Notes under the pieces: generated by a model | The model's database searches: none | The model's input: only the letters and a program-made list of their open reading frames with translations | What the model was told of the DNA's origin: nothing | Source of the DNA: Chloroflexota bacterium | GTDB lineage: Bacteria > Chloroflexota > Anaerolineae > B4-G1 | Direction: 5' to 3' | NCBI GenBank assembly: GCA_024232355.1 | Contig: JAAEPW010000183.1 | Coordinates: 1-64,000, forward strand | Length of the DNA stretch: 64,000 nt | In this document: positions 9,601 through 18,060 of the stretch, in pieces | How positions within the stretch are numbered: the stretch's first letter is position 1 | Layout: every line of letters starts with the position of its first letter | Position numbers and translations under genes: made by a program

Positions 9601-10629
9601 CAAAATGGCATAAGCAATAGAGAGAGGAAATAGAACCAACCACGGCAAAGTGATCGTGGGAAGAAATCCGGCTCCCTCTACAAAACGAGTGATCAGGAAC
9701 CAAATCACAAGGGGACCAAAGGCCAGCAAACAACCCCACAGAATGGTGCGCGCGCAAGTCTGTACAATAGGCGATTCAGAGCGCAAGTACCGAAAGATCA
9801 TCATTGTCAGAATAACAGCAAGCCCCATACTCACCCAGATAAAGGCCGCGAACCAAGTGTCAAAATAAGCTGTGGGTGCTTGGAAATTTGAAATGGTAAA
9901 TTGATTAACGATGGCAACAAGAACACCCGGCACATAAATCAGATAACACAACACTGGAATACGCTCAACAAGCCGGGTCCGTTGGGGAAACACCAGTGAC
10001 AGATGGGCCATAACGCTGCCTGTCAAAGAAATAGCAATGACCCATACACGTGAGAACCAGTGGGTGGTATAGAGATCAAACATCAAACCCACGCAGAGCG
10101 CAATCATGGCACACATCACCCCAAATACCTGGGCCGAGTGTTCGCGCCGCCGCGCCAAGAGCACCCAAAAACCAATTCCCAAATAGATCAGTCCCAATCC
10201 CCAGGGGAGAAGAAAGAAATTGACCAGCGTCACACTGGGAAAAGGTGTCAGTTGTACGCGAACACCAGGTAACAGTTCACCATCGTCCTGCGCCACGAAC
10301 GTGACCACATCGCCCGGCTCGTACCGCGACAGTTCGCGCATTAACGCAGCCGGACTCTCTAGCGGTTGATCGTCGAGCGCGACCAAACGTGCTGGGAAAC
10401 CAAGTCCGGCAGCATAACCGTGCCAGTTGGGGTCACCTGTATTGTTGATGATCAAAGTTGGTTCGGTGAGCAAGCCGGGGAACGGGGTTCGTGAGGTTCG
10501 CCAGGCCAAGAAAGCGGCCATGATCAAAAGTATTGCCGTCGTGGCAAGCCCCACCATGATAACCCAGGTGAGTGTGGGAGTGCCGTTTTTAGCGTCTTGA
10601 TGAGTTGGAGGACCTTTTGCGTCTTCCAC
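6625..10629 (-). CDS. Large membrane sensor histidine kinase with PDZ-like region and four GAF domains
   Basis: Start placed at the GTG at 10629 because AGAGGTG lies 8 nt upstream; an upstream in-frame GTG at 10659 has no such site. Length is 1,334 residues. Order: one TM helix (about 20-45), a short PDZ-like region (GLGFPARLVALDDQPLESPA), about seven more TM helices to residue 420, four consecutive GAF domains (about 425-1090), HisKA with phospho-acceptor His1108 (SFVSHELKQPM), and HATPase_c with N box (NLFSNAFKYTP), G1 (DTGFGM) and G2 (GTGLGL). All catalytic boxes are intact. No receiver or response regulator is nearby, so the partner is unknown. Four GAFs imply several small-molecule or redox inputs. 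Confidence 0.9.
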   Translation of the reverse strand: MEDAKGPPTHQDAKNGTPTLTWVIMVGLATTAILLIMAAFLAWRTSRTPFPGLLTEPTLIINNTGDPNWHGYAAGLGFPARLVALDDQPLESPAALMRELSRYEPGDVVTFVAQDDGELLPGVRVQLTPFPSVTLVNFFLLPWGLGLIYLGIGFWVLLARRREHSAQVFGVMCAMIALCVGLMFDLYTTHWFSRVWVIAISLTGSVMAHLSLVFPQRTRLVERIPVLCYLIYVPGVLVAIVNQFTISNFQAPTAYFDTWFAAFIWVSMGLAVILTMMIFRYLRSESPIVQTCARTILWGCLLAFGPLVIWFLITRFVEGAGFLPTITLPWLVLFPLSIAYAILRYRLFDIDLVVRHSLVYGLLSAVVVSVYFLLLYLIGLLFGVTLAANDPWVLGVFVFLLALLLNPARIRLQRVVDRIFPHEVVDQRQVMRQFVNRMSETTSLPSILQVLDETLEAGWVLEFSALFLHNSKSARYTPHAVGSEPFPDVDFEPDGPLAHQMLQQRESVYLYSDRPLPLGLEAEAESLEMLRSALLIPVPARGWIALGPKRDGTAFSSDDLSTLESLGFQVAVALEKARLFSDLEQRMTEVDVLRWVGQAITFAMDVDDLMELVYAQTSRVLDTSNFYVALYNLEKETLSFAFYVEEGERIYQDSEWSVDIGLTGRIVRTGRSIVTEDYAQECARLGIMAGGRPGKAWMGAPLNAGDRIIGVMNVSSFDPAVTYSHEQLQFFSAIADQAAAILEKARLYQEMEERTRQLTALNEVGGVITSTLDLPSVLNLIMEKAVDLLQAEAGSLVLVDKDTGELVFEVTAGPGSADLVGMRLPPGTGIIGTVILEHQPIIIKDAQADKRWGGDVDAEFVTHSIIAVPMISRGTAIGVIELLNRRDGISFDKDDERLLTAFATNAAVSIENARLFTQTDQALAARVEELSMMQRIDRELNATLDYGQVMHLTLDWALRMTMANVGVVAVIAESEDGTRGLRFLTSQGYPEELMAAYEKDDLWSLDQGIIGRVVRAGEPELVKDVAGDPDYVEIVANMTVQLAVPIRREEQIIGVISVESLAPLDKEALEFVVRLADHAAISIENARLFEQVQRANDAKTEFVSFVSHELKQPMTSMRGYTDLLVSEAAGELNDAQRSFLDTIRSNVVRMNTLVSSLLDISRIESGRIKINLADVSMEQIIEEALRTIRGQIEAKQQPLTVDIAPDLPLVRGDPNRLGQILTNLFSNAFKYTPQGGQITIRAHRWSDMEGDSGRDGFVLCSVTDTGFGMSPEDQDRLFTKYFRSEDPDVRSESGTGLGLVITKSLVELQGGEIWVESEMGQGSTFSFTVPIVEG

Positions 10630-10987
10630 GTCAATTTCACCTCTTGTGATGTATAACACCCACCCTACAAAGTTATTTTAGCACAGATAAGAGTGGTTGA
10701 CAACAAGTGCAGAGCCCAAATATATTGGCGCTGGGATTTCGTGGGGTCAGTCCCAGAGAGCCAATTTATTTTCACTATTGGACACAGATGAACACGGATT
10801 TTTTTCTGTTTTCGGCGACTTGGTTAATGGCTGTGAAATACTGTTCAAACTGATTCCAAATATAGGCTGGAAAAAATCTGTGTCAAGCACATACTCAGAC
10901 CAAGAGTCCCGTAGTAAAAATTTCTTTCAGTTTTTGGAGACGTTTGGTATAATTGAACGAGCACACGTAATCCAAGGGAGGGGACAA
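10630..10987. promoter_or_regulatory. Divergent intergenic region with -10 box and a palindromic repeat fragment
   Basis: This gap separates the histidine kinase (leftward) from the SNF2 operon (rightward). A perfect TATAAT at 10948-10953 lies 34 bp before the SNF2 start; the -35 region (tttcag, 10925) is weak. Further upstream, gacacagat (10781-10789) is matched by atctgtgtc (10876-10884), an inverted repeat around a 'gaacacggattttttt' phrase. That phrase recurs in the palindrome at 46996-47063. An in-frame GTG-type extension of the SNF2 gene into this region is not credible. Confidence 0.5.
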
Positions 10988-13882
10988 ATGAATCAAACAA
11001 AAGAACAAAAATCCGAGATGCTCCAAGAACAAATCAAACGCCGTCGCAAGCGCGGCAAGGAGGAAATGGCCAAGATCGTCAACCAGGGCCGGCATTCGGT
11101 TTACAGCACCTTTGAAGTGACATCCACGTCCGAACGGATCTATACTGTCCAGGTCCGCTCGCTCACCGAGCAACTCAACTCTTGTACATGTCCCGACTAT
11201 CGCACCAACACCATCGGCACCTGCAAACACATCGAAGGCGTGCTGGTCAACCTGCAAAAAGAGTTTGCCGATCAGTGGGACGAGTTCGTCGCCCAGGCTC
11301 CACCGGTCACACAGGTGTACGTTCACCACGCCGAACAAACCACGATCCGTGTCATGTTGCCTTTTCCCAAGAGCAAGAAATTGAATGCACTGGTGACCCG
11401 TTACTTTGACGCTCAAGGCATTCTGCAAGGCAAGATCACGCAGAGCCTGCCTGCGCTGCTCAGTGAACTGAACCGGCTGTCCGCCCGCGACCGCAAGCAG
11501 ATTCTCGTGAACCAGACGGTACACGACCACCTGAAAAACCAACAGGACATTGATGCGGTTGCTCAACAAAAACAATGGTTCCTTGATCAAGTAGAACAGG
11601 GCAATCGTTCGCTCGGCGTCCTCTCGACCCCGCTCTACGGTTACCAGGAGGAGGGATTGCTCCACCTGACCTTTGGACGGCGCGCACTGCTGGCCGACGA
11701 CATGGGCCTGGGCAAGACGATCCAGGCCATCGCCGCCGCCGCCCTACTCAAGCAACTGCGCGACATCCAACACATCCTGGTTGTCACGCCCGCCTCGCTC
11801 AAGCACCAATGGGCGCGCGAAATCCAGCGCTTTACGTCGCTGTCTGTCCAGGTCATCGAGGGGAACCCGATCCAGCGCCGCGCGCTCTACCGTGACCCCC
11901 AGTTCTTTAACATCATCAACTATGAACTGGTGCGTTTTGACGAGGAACAAATCGCCCAATGCGAGTTCGACCTGGTGATTCTCGACGAAGCGCAAAGGAT
12001 CAAAAACTGGCGCACGAAAACCGCCGACAAGGTCAAACGATTGCGCAGCCCCTACGCCTTTGTCCTGACCGGCACCCCGTTGGAAAATCGGCTGGACGAA
12101 CTCTACTCGATCTTTCAGTTCATCGATCCCACTATCCTCGGCCCATTGTGGCGCTTTAACCAACGCTACTATGAGACCGAACGACGGCCTACCGGTTCCT
12201 ACAAAGTGCTGGGCTACCAAAACCTAGACGAGTTGCGCCAACGCATCGCGCCCTACGTCCTGCGCCGCGTGCGTGAGGAGGTACTGCTCGATCTACCAGA
12301 GCGAATTGACAGCAACTTTTTCGTCGAAATGACCGATCCTCAGTGGAAAGCCTACCACGAATACGAGCAACGGGTCGCCCAGTTGATGGTACGGGCCAAG
12401 CGCCGTCCGCTCACGCCGGACGAGCACAACATCCTATTGGGAAGTCTGGTCAAGATGCGGTTGATATGCAACGCCTTGGCGCTGCACGACCCAGAGATCA
12501 AACCCCAGGACCACGAAAAGACCGCCCCCAAGCTGCGCGAACTGCGCGAGATTCTCGGCGAGGAGGTCGCCAGCAACGGCCACAAGGCGATCCTCTTTAG
12601 CCAGTGGACGCGCATGCTCGACCTGACCGAGCCAATGCTGGAAAAACTCGATCTGGGCTGGGTCAAACTGAGCGGCAGCGTGCCCACCAAAAAGCGCGGC
12701 GCCCTCATCGAACAGTTCTTTGAGGACCCCAAGTGCAAGGTATTCCTCTCCACCGACGCGGGCGGCGTGGGACTGAACCTGCAAGCGGCCAGCATGGTGG
12801 TCAACCTCGACCTGCCCTGGAACCCGGCCGTACTCGCCCAGCGCATCGCCCGCGCGCACCGTCACGGCCAGCCGCGCCCTGTCAACGTGATTAACTTGAT
12901 CGCCAAAGGCACCATCGAAGAGCGCATGCTCGACACATTGGCTGCCAAGCGTGCCATCTTTGACGCGGCGTTCAACGAAGATAGCACTGTCTCCGACCTC
13001 TCGTTCAAAAAAGCCGGATCGGGCGTCCTGCAACGGCTCGAAGTGCTCCTGGGCACGCGGGATGCCGCCAAGCCGGAACTGGTGCTCACTCCCACCGCCG
13101 CCCCGACCGAGGCGGAACCGGAGGCCGTGCCCGTGCCCACGTTGCAGGGCTTGGCCGACCTGCTGGTGAGCCGCTACCCGGGCCGCATCCTGCTGGTGCG
13201 CGAATCCCCGCAGCTCCCCACCGCGCCCGTCGACGGGAATATCCTCATCGTGGTGGACCGCGAGCCGGGCAAGCTGCGCCCCAAGGTCGAGGCGCTGATC
13301 AACGAGCACTATGGCGATCTTCCCACGCCGGGCCTGTTGTTGATGGAGCAAGAGGGCTACCGGGCGCTCTCCGCCCTCACCGGCGGGCTGATAGATCAAA
13401 CCGCCGAGGCGGCCACTGTCTACCACGCGCCCGCTATCCCCGCCCCGGCCCGTGACGACACGCGCAAAGCGCTGGAAAAGAAACTGCGCCGCGCCAACAA
13501 GGGCTTTGATACCGCCGACAAGCGGCTCAAGCTGGCGTCCGTCGTGTTGCAGGGCGGCTTTCCCGAGGAAGTAATGCGTCCCGTGCGGCAAGCCCTCGCT
13601 TGGGCCCTCAACACGCACCTCTCTCTCGTACTCGCCAAAAAACGCGCGCTCGACGACAATCTACCCTCCCCGCGCCTGGTGGAGGCCGAGTTGGTCGCTT
13701 CCAGACGAGTCACAACCGACCTGGCCGCGCAGACAGACCGCGTCCGCACCCTCACCGCCCCACCCGCCGAGGACGAAGAGGAAGCGCCGCCGCCCAGCAT
13801 CGAGGCTGCTGAGGGGTTTATCGCCACGATCCAAGAGTTGATTGACTTGGGGCGGGAGTGGATCGCTAAAGAGGGAATGTAA
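10988..13882 (+). CDS. SWIM zinc-finger SNF2-family ATPase
   Basis: Start at the ATG at 10988, preceded by a GGGAGGGG site; 964 residues. A basic N-terminus leads into a SWIM finger with Cys66, Cys68, Cys79 and His81 (CxC-x10-CxH). The SNF2 motor follows: Walker A in DDMGLGKT (Lys243), DEAQ box at 333-336, SAT-like TGTPLENR, and the helicase-C motifs LFSQWTRM, STDAGGVGLNLQ and QRIARAHRHGQ. A C-terminal part from about residue 690 has no obvious family and contains an Ala/Pro linker. SNF2 proteins translocate on dsDNA and remodel bound proteins; SWIM fingers bind DNA or partners. The gene leads an operon with rmuC, addB and addA (2-nt gap to rmuC), suggesting a role at DNA ends or stalled forks. 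Confidence 0.92.
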   Translation: MNQTKEQKSEMLQEQIKRRRKRGKEEMAKIVNQGRHSVYSTFEVTSTSERIYTVQVRSLTEQLNSCTCPDYRTNTIGTCKHIEGVLVNLQKEFADQWDEFVAQAPPVTQVYVHHAEQTTIRVMLPFPKSKKLNALVTRYFDAQGILQGKITQSLPALLSELNRLSARDRKQILVNQTVHDHLKNQQDIDAVAQQKQWFLDQVEQGNRSLGVLSTPLYGYQEEGLLHLTFGRRALLADDMGLGKTIQAIAAAALLKQLRDIQHILVVTPASLKHQWAREIQRFTSLSVQVIEGNPIQRRALYRDPQFFNIINYELVRFDEEQIAQCEFDLVILDEAQRIKNWRTKTADKVKRLRSPYAFVLTGTPLENRLDELYSIFQFIDPTILGPLWRFNQRYYETERRPTGSYKVLGYQNLDELRQRIAPYVLRRVREEVLLDLPERIDSNFFVEMTDPQWKAYHEYEQRVAQLMVRAKRRPLTPDEHNILLGSLVKMRLICNALALHDPEIKPQDHEKTAPKLRELREILGEEVASNGHKAILFSQWTRMLDLTEPMLEKLDLGWVKLSGSVPTKKRGALIEQFFEDPKCKVFLSTDAGGVGLNLQAASMVVNLDLPWNPAVLAQRIARAHRHGQPRPVNVINLIAKGTIEERMLDTLAAKRAIFDAAFNEDSTVSDLSFKKAGSGVLQRLEVLLGTRDAAKPELVLTPTAAPTEAEPEAVPVPTLQGLADLLVSRYPGRILLVRESPQLPTAPVDGNILIVVDREPGKLRPKVEALINEHYGDLPTPGLLLMEQEGYRALSALTGGLIDQTAEAATVYHAPAIPAPARDDTRKALEKKLRRANKGFDTADKRLKLASVVLQGGFPEEVMRPVRQALAWALNTHLSLVLAKKRALDDNLPSPRLVEAELVASRRVTTDLAAQTDRVRTLTAPPAEDEEEAPPPSIEAAEGFIATIQELIDLGREWIAKEGM

Positions 13883-13884
13883 AG

Positions 13885-14874
13885 ATGGAAACCTTGACCG
13901 TGCTCCTGTTGCTTACACTGATCTTGTCGGTATGGGGACTGATTGCGGCAGTTGTTTGGCTAGCATTGCGCGGCCGCAGTGAGCCTCAGACAGAACACAT
14001 GGCTATTCTACAAGCAGAAATGCGCGTGCTACGTGAGCAAGTCGGTCAGAGTCTCGGAACTATGACCCAGCAAGTCGCTGTCTTTGGCAGTGTGCAGGAG
14101 GGAATTGGACGGGTTGACGAAGCAACCCATCAAATTCTTGCATTGGGTCAAGACATCGCTGCCCTGCAAGACATACTGCGATCGCCCAAGCCGCGTGGCG
14201 GCCTGGGTGAAATTCTGCTTGGTAACCTACTGGCACAAGTTCTACCAAGCGAGCGATACCAACTCCAATACACCTTTGACGACGGCACGCGAGTGGATGC
14301 AGCCATCCTCCTGGTCGACCACGTCGTTCCGATAGACGCCAAGTTCCCACTGGAAAACTTTCAACGCATATTGGATGCAGCGAATGACAAAGAACGTAAA
14401 TCCGCTCAAAAGGCCTTTATCCGCGATGTCAAAAAACGAGTAGATGAGACAGTCAAATACATCCAGCCAGATGAAGGAACCTTTGAATTCGCCATGATGT
14501 ATATCCCCGCCGAGAACGTCTATTACGAGGTCCTCAGTGCCAAAGACCTATTCGAGTACGCTCTTGAACAACACGTGATTCCTGTATCGCCCAACTCTTT
14601 CTTTGCCTATCTGAACGTCATCGCTTTTGGACTGCGCGGCCTGGACATTGAGGAAAAAGCACGTCTCTTGTTGGGTCAACTCTCTCGACTGAAAAAAGAT
14701 TTTGGGGATATTCACAACGGATATAATACACTCGGCACGCATATCACCCGTGCTCAAAGCAAGTACAACGAGGTGGACATCAAGTTGGGTCGCTTTGGCG
14801 AAAAACTAACCGATGTAGCTACCGGTGAAACATTGCCTGCCGGTGAGGAGCAGCCAGCACTGACCGGAGAATAA
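13885..14874 (+). CDS. rmuC: RmuC-family DNA recombination protein
   Basis: 329 residues, starting 3 nt after the SNF2 stop codon. One N-terminal TM helix (VLLLLTLILSVWGLIAAVVW) is followed by a short coiled coil and the RmuC nuclease-like core (GGLGEILLGNLLAQVLPS, DAAILLVDHVVPIDAKFPL, KYIQPDEGTFEFAMMYIPAE). RmuC proteins have a restriction-endonuclease-like fold and limit recombination at inverted repeats; the Asp of PIDAKFP falls in the expected catalytic region. Its place between a SNF2 ATPase and AddB/AddA supports a DNA-repair operon. Length is somewhat short compared with E. coli RmuC, mainly in the coiled coil. Confidence 0.9.
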   Translation: METLTVLLLLTLILSVWGLIAAVVWLALRGRSEPQTEHMAILQAEMRVLREQVGQSLGTMTQQVAVFGSVQEGIGRVDEATHQILALGQDIAALQDILRSPKPRGGLGEILLGNLLAQVLPSERYQLQYTFDDGTRVDAAILLVDHVVPIDAKFPLENFQRILDAANDKERKSAQKAFIRDVKKRVDETVKYIQPDEGTFEFAMMYIPAENVYYEVLSAKDLFEYALEQHVIPVSPNSFFAYLNVIAFGLRGLDIEEKARLLLGQLSRLKKDFGDIHNGYNTLGTHITRAQSKYNEVDIKLGRFGEKLTDVATGETLPAGEEQPALTGE

Positions 14875-14875
14875 A

Positions 14876-17800
14876 GTGATCATCAAAATTCTCCTCGCCC
14901 CCGCCGGAGGCGGCAAAACCGCTCACGCCATCGAACGCATCCGCGCCCTGCCGCCCCTCTCCTCCATCCGTGTCCTCGTGCCGGACCAGATGGAGGCCGC
15001 AGCGTTTCGCCGCCGATTGGCGCAATCCGGCGGCGCGCTCGGCACCGAGGTGCAGACCTTTTACAAACTCTACGCCGATGTGTTGACGTTGGCCGGAGGC
15101 ACCGCCGCGCCCCCACAGGCCGAACCAGAGCAAGGGATGGCGCGCCTGCTACCCTCGGTCCGCTACCGGCTGATCCAACACATCACGGGAACTCTGTGCG
15201 ACGCCGGTCAACTGGCCTACTATGCTCCCCTGCGCCACTCGGCGGGCTTTGCGCGCCTGCTGGGGGGACTGTTCGGGGAGCTCAAGCGCGCCCGCGTCTT
15301 TCCAGAGGATCTCGAACAAGCATTGGCCGGGCACAAACCCCGCCTGGTCGAACTGGCCCGCATCTATACCGCTTACCAATCCTGGCTGATCGACACCGGC
15401 TGGGTCGACACCGAGGGCCAGGGCTGGCTGGCGGCGATTGCGCTGGAACAAGACCCGTCGCTGCTCTCCAACCTGTCGCTGCTGGTCGTGGACGGCTTTG
15501 ACGAATTCAACCCCACCCAACTCTACCTGCTGCGCCTCCTGGCCAACCGCGCCGCGACCACCATCGTCACCCTCACCGGCGATCCGCAAAACCCCGACCG
15601 GCTGGCCCATCGCCGGCTGGCCCGCGCCCGCGCCGCTTTGGCGCACGCACTCGACGTCGAACCGACATCTCTCTCTAACAAGAGGCAAGAGGACAATCCC
15701 CTTGTCCCCTTGTCCCCTTGTCCCCTTGCCCACATTGAAGCCAAACTTTTTGAACCCAGCCCTCCCTCCATCCTCGCCGACGAAACCGTGACGTTCATCG
15801 AGGCCCAGAACCGTGCGTCCGAGGCTCGTGAGGCGCTGCGCTGGCTCAAAGCGCGCCTGGTTCGCGACGGCGTGCCGCTCTCCGGCATAGCCATCGTCGC
15901 CCGCGACGTGCTCCCCTACCGGTCATTCCTGGAACAGGTCGCCGCCGAGTTTGGAATGCCGCTGCGCTTTGCTTCCGGAGCCGACCTGCGCGCCAATCCG
16001 GCTATCGCCGCACTGTTGAATCTCTTGACGCTGTCTCTAAAATCGGTCGATTGGTCGCCGCAGGCGCTGATCGATGCCTTGACCAGCCCTTATTTCGATT
16101 GGACCGATTGCGGCCTGCAGTCCAATGACGCCGGTTACCTGTACGACGTCGCCCGCGCCGGGCAAGTCGTCACCGGGCTGGACCAGTGGCGTGAGGCGTT
16201 CCACAACCTGTCCGCCCGCCCATCGGAGGAGGACACACCTGTCGCGCTAGACGAGGAGGATTTTGCCCCCCGACCTTCACTTGCCAAGGCCCAGGTGACG
16301 CGGCTGGAAGCCATCTTTGACGAGATCATCACACGCATCACGCCCCCGCCCCAGGCCACACTGCGCGAGCGGGTGATGTGGATAGAAAAACTCATCGGAC
16401 CGGACCCGGCATTGACGTCGCCAGGCACACCAGCCGAAGACGACACCGCGTCATTGCGCATCGTGATCCGCACCCGCCAGAACCTCGCCACCGCCGAGCG
16501 CGACGTCGCCGCCCTGCGGATTTTCAAGGACATCCTGCGCGGCATGGTGCTGGCCGATTCCGTGCTCGATGGGGAACCCGAATCCCACCTACCCCTCGGC
16601 CAATTTGTCACCGAACTCGTCCAGGCCGTCGGAGAAACGACCTACACGACGCCCGTCAAAGGCGAGGCGATCCTGGTCGCCTCGGTGCTGGAGGTGCGCG
16701 GGCTAACCTTTGATTCCGTCGCCCTGTTGGGGCTGGCGGAAGGGGACTTTCCCCGCGCCGAGCGGGAGGACGCCCTGCTGCGCGAGTCCGACCGTGTCTG
16801 GCTGGCCGAGCGCGGTTTCGCCATCGAAGCGCGCCTACAAGGCGACGAAGCGACATTCTTTTACCAGGCCGTCACCCGCGCCCGCCGCCGACTGCTGCTC
16901 TGCCGACCGTACCTGGCCAGCGACGGGCAATCTTGGGAATCGTCTCCCTACTGGTCCGCCGTGCTGGGGCTGTTCGAGAATGCACCCGTAACCCACGTCC
17001 GCCCCACCGACCCAGTGCGCGACGTCGCCTCGGCCCAGGAACTTGCCAGCGCGACGCCCGGCGATGTGACCGGCGTTTCGACCGCCATCCTCCACACCCG
17101 TTCCACACCTCAAACCGCCCCCTCACCCTGGAACGGCGATCTCTCGACGCTGGAGAAGCCGTTGGCGCAGCGTTTCGGCGCGGACCAACCCTGGTCGAGC
17201 AGCCGCCTGGAGACGTACGCCAAGTGCCCGTTCTACTTTTGGGCCGCCTACGCGATGGAACTGGAACCGCGCGAACTGCCCCAGGCCGGGTTCGACGTAT
17301 TGATCCTCGGCTCCATCTACCACCTGGTGCTCGAACGCCTCTACGACCTGGTGGACGACGGCGCCCCCGACCGCCTGCGCGCCGAACTGCCCAACGTCGC
17401 CCGCCAGGTCTACGACGCCGCGCCAAACGATTACGGTTTCCGCCCCTCGCCGCTGTGGCAGCGCCAGCAAGAAGAGATGACCGAGGTGCTGCACCGCACC
17501 CTCGAAGCGCTGATCGATACCGCCGGGGAATACAAGCCCTTGATCCAAGAACTCGCCTTTGGCCTGCACGAGAAACCGCCCCTCGTGCTCCGAGATGCGG
17601 AGGGGCAAACCCTCTATCTACGCGGCTATATCGACCGCGTGGACCAAGCGCCGGACGGACGGCTGCGTATCATCGACTATAAAGCCGGTTCGACGCTGAT
17701 CCCGGCCCGCGACTTGACCGACGGCTACCGGCTGCAACTGCCCCTCTACGCCCTGGCCGCGCAGGAGGCGCTCAACGCCGAGGTGAGCGGCGGCTTTTAC

Positions 17801-18013
17801 TGGCACATTGGCTCATCCAAACCGAGCAGTCTCAAATTGGAGAAATATGAGGGAGGCGTCGACGGGGCCATCGAGACGGCGGTCAATTATTCCCTGGCGA
17901 TTGGTTCCGCCGTGCGCACCGGGCAGTTTGCGCCCGCATCGTCAGACGATGGTTGCCCGACGTTTTGTTCGGCAGCGGGGTTCTGCGAAGGATACAATCC
18001 TAGATCATGGTAA
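14876..18013 (+). CDS. addB: AddB-type helicase-nuclease subunit
   Basis: 1,045 residues from the GTG at 14876, 1 nt after rmuC. Walker A is near the N-terminus (APAGGGKT, Lys14). The C-terminal PD-(D/E)xK nuclease shows RGYIDRVD then IIDYKAG (Asp934, Lys936). Four cysteines, Cys784 before and Cys1027, Cys1031 and Cys1037 after the nuclease, match the iron-sulfur staple of AddB. The protein partners AddA to unwind and resect double-strand breaks. Residues about 273-285 contain a low-complexity insert (NPLVPLSPCPL) encoded by an 8-bp tandem repeat. No chi-recognition inference can be made from sequence alone. Confidence 0.88.
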   Translation: MIIKILLAPAGGGKTAHAIERIRALPPLSSIRVLVPDQMEAAAFRRRLAQSGGALGTEVQTFYKLYADVLTLAGGTAAPPQAEPEQGMARLLPSVRYRLIQHITGTLCDAGQLAYYAPLRHSAGFARLLGGLFGELKRARVFPEDLEQALAGHKPRLVELARIYTAYQSWLIDTGWVDTEGQGWLAAIALEQDPSLLSNLSLLVVDGFDEFNPTQLYLLRLLANRAATTIVTLTGDPQNPDRLAHRRLARARAALAHALDVEPTSLSNKRQEDNPLVPLSPCPLAHIEAKLFEPSPPSILADETVTFIEAQNRASEAREALRWLKARLVRDGVPLSGIAIVARDVLPYRSFLEQVAAEFGMPLRFASGADLRANPAIAALLNLLTLSLKSVDWSPQALIDALTSPYFDWTDCGLQSNDAGYLYDVARAGQVVTGLDQWREAFHNLSARPSEEDTPVALDEEDFAPRPSLAKAQVTRLEAIFDEIITRITPPPQATLRERVMWIEKLIGPDPALTSPGTPAEDDTASLRIVIRTRQNLATAERDVAALRIFKDILRGMVLADSVLDGEPESHLPLGQFVTELVQAVGETTYTTPVKGEAILVASVLEVRGLTFDSVALLGLAEGDFPRAEREDALLRESDRVWLAERGFAIEARLQGDEATFFYQAVTRARRRLLLCRPYLASDGQSWESSPYWSAVLGLFENAPVTHVRPTDPVRDVASAQELASATPGDVTGVSTAILHTRSTPQTAPSPWNGDLSTLEKPLAQRFGADQPWSSSRLETYAKCPFYFWAAYAMELEPRELPQAGFDVLILGSIYHLVLERLYDLVDDGAPDRLRAELPNVARQVYDAAPNDYGFRPSPLWQRQQEEMTEVLHRTLEALIDTAGEYKPLIQELAFGLHEKPPLVLRDAEGQTLYLRGYIDRVDQAPDGRLRIIDYKAGSTLIPARDLTDGYRLQLPLYALAAQEALNAEVSGGFYWHIGSSKPSSLKLEKYEGGVDGAIETAVNYSLAIGSAVRTGQFAPASSDDGCPTFCSAAGFCEGYNPRSW
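15698..15729 (+). repeat. 8-bp tandem repeat inside addB
   Basis: The unit ccccttgt occurs three times exactly and a fourth time with a final c. It lies in a variable linker of addB. Because 8 is not a multiple of 3, gain or loss of one unit would frameshift the gene. Confidence 0.85.
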
Positions 18014-18016
18014 CCC

Positions 18017-18049
18017 AGACTTCCGAAGTTCGGAAAACTTCGAAAGTCT
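18017..18049. repeat. Hairpin between addB and addA
   Basis: Arms 18017-18030 (agacttccgaagtt) and 18036-18049 pair with one mismatch around a 5-nt loop. There is no following T-run, so it is not a standard terminator. It could process or stabilise the addB-addA message, or be a mobile palindromic repeat. It lies inside the alternative N-terminal extension of addA. Confidence 0.8.
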
Positions 18050-18060
18050 CACGTAGTAAA

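Noticed and set aside
12434..13618. A 394-codon minus-strand frame
   Set aside because: Antisense shadow of the SNF2 gene, which has all its motifs in frame on the plus strand.
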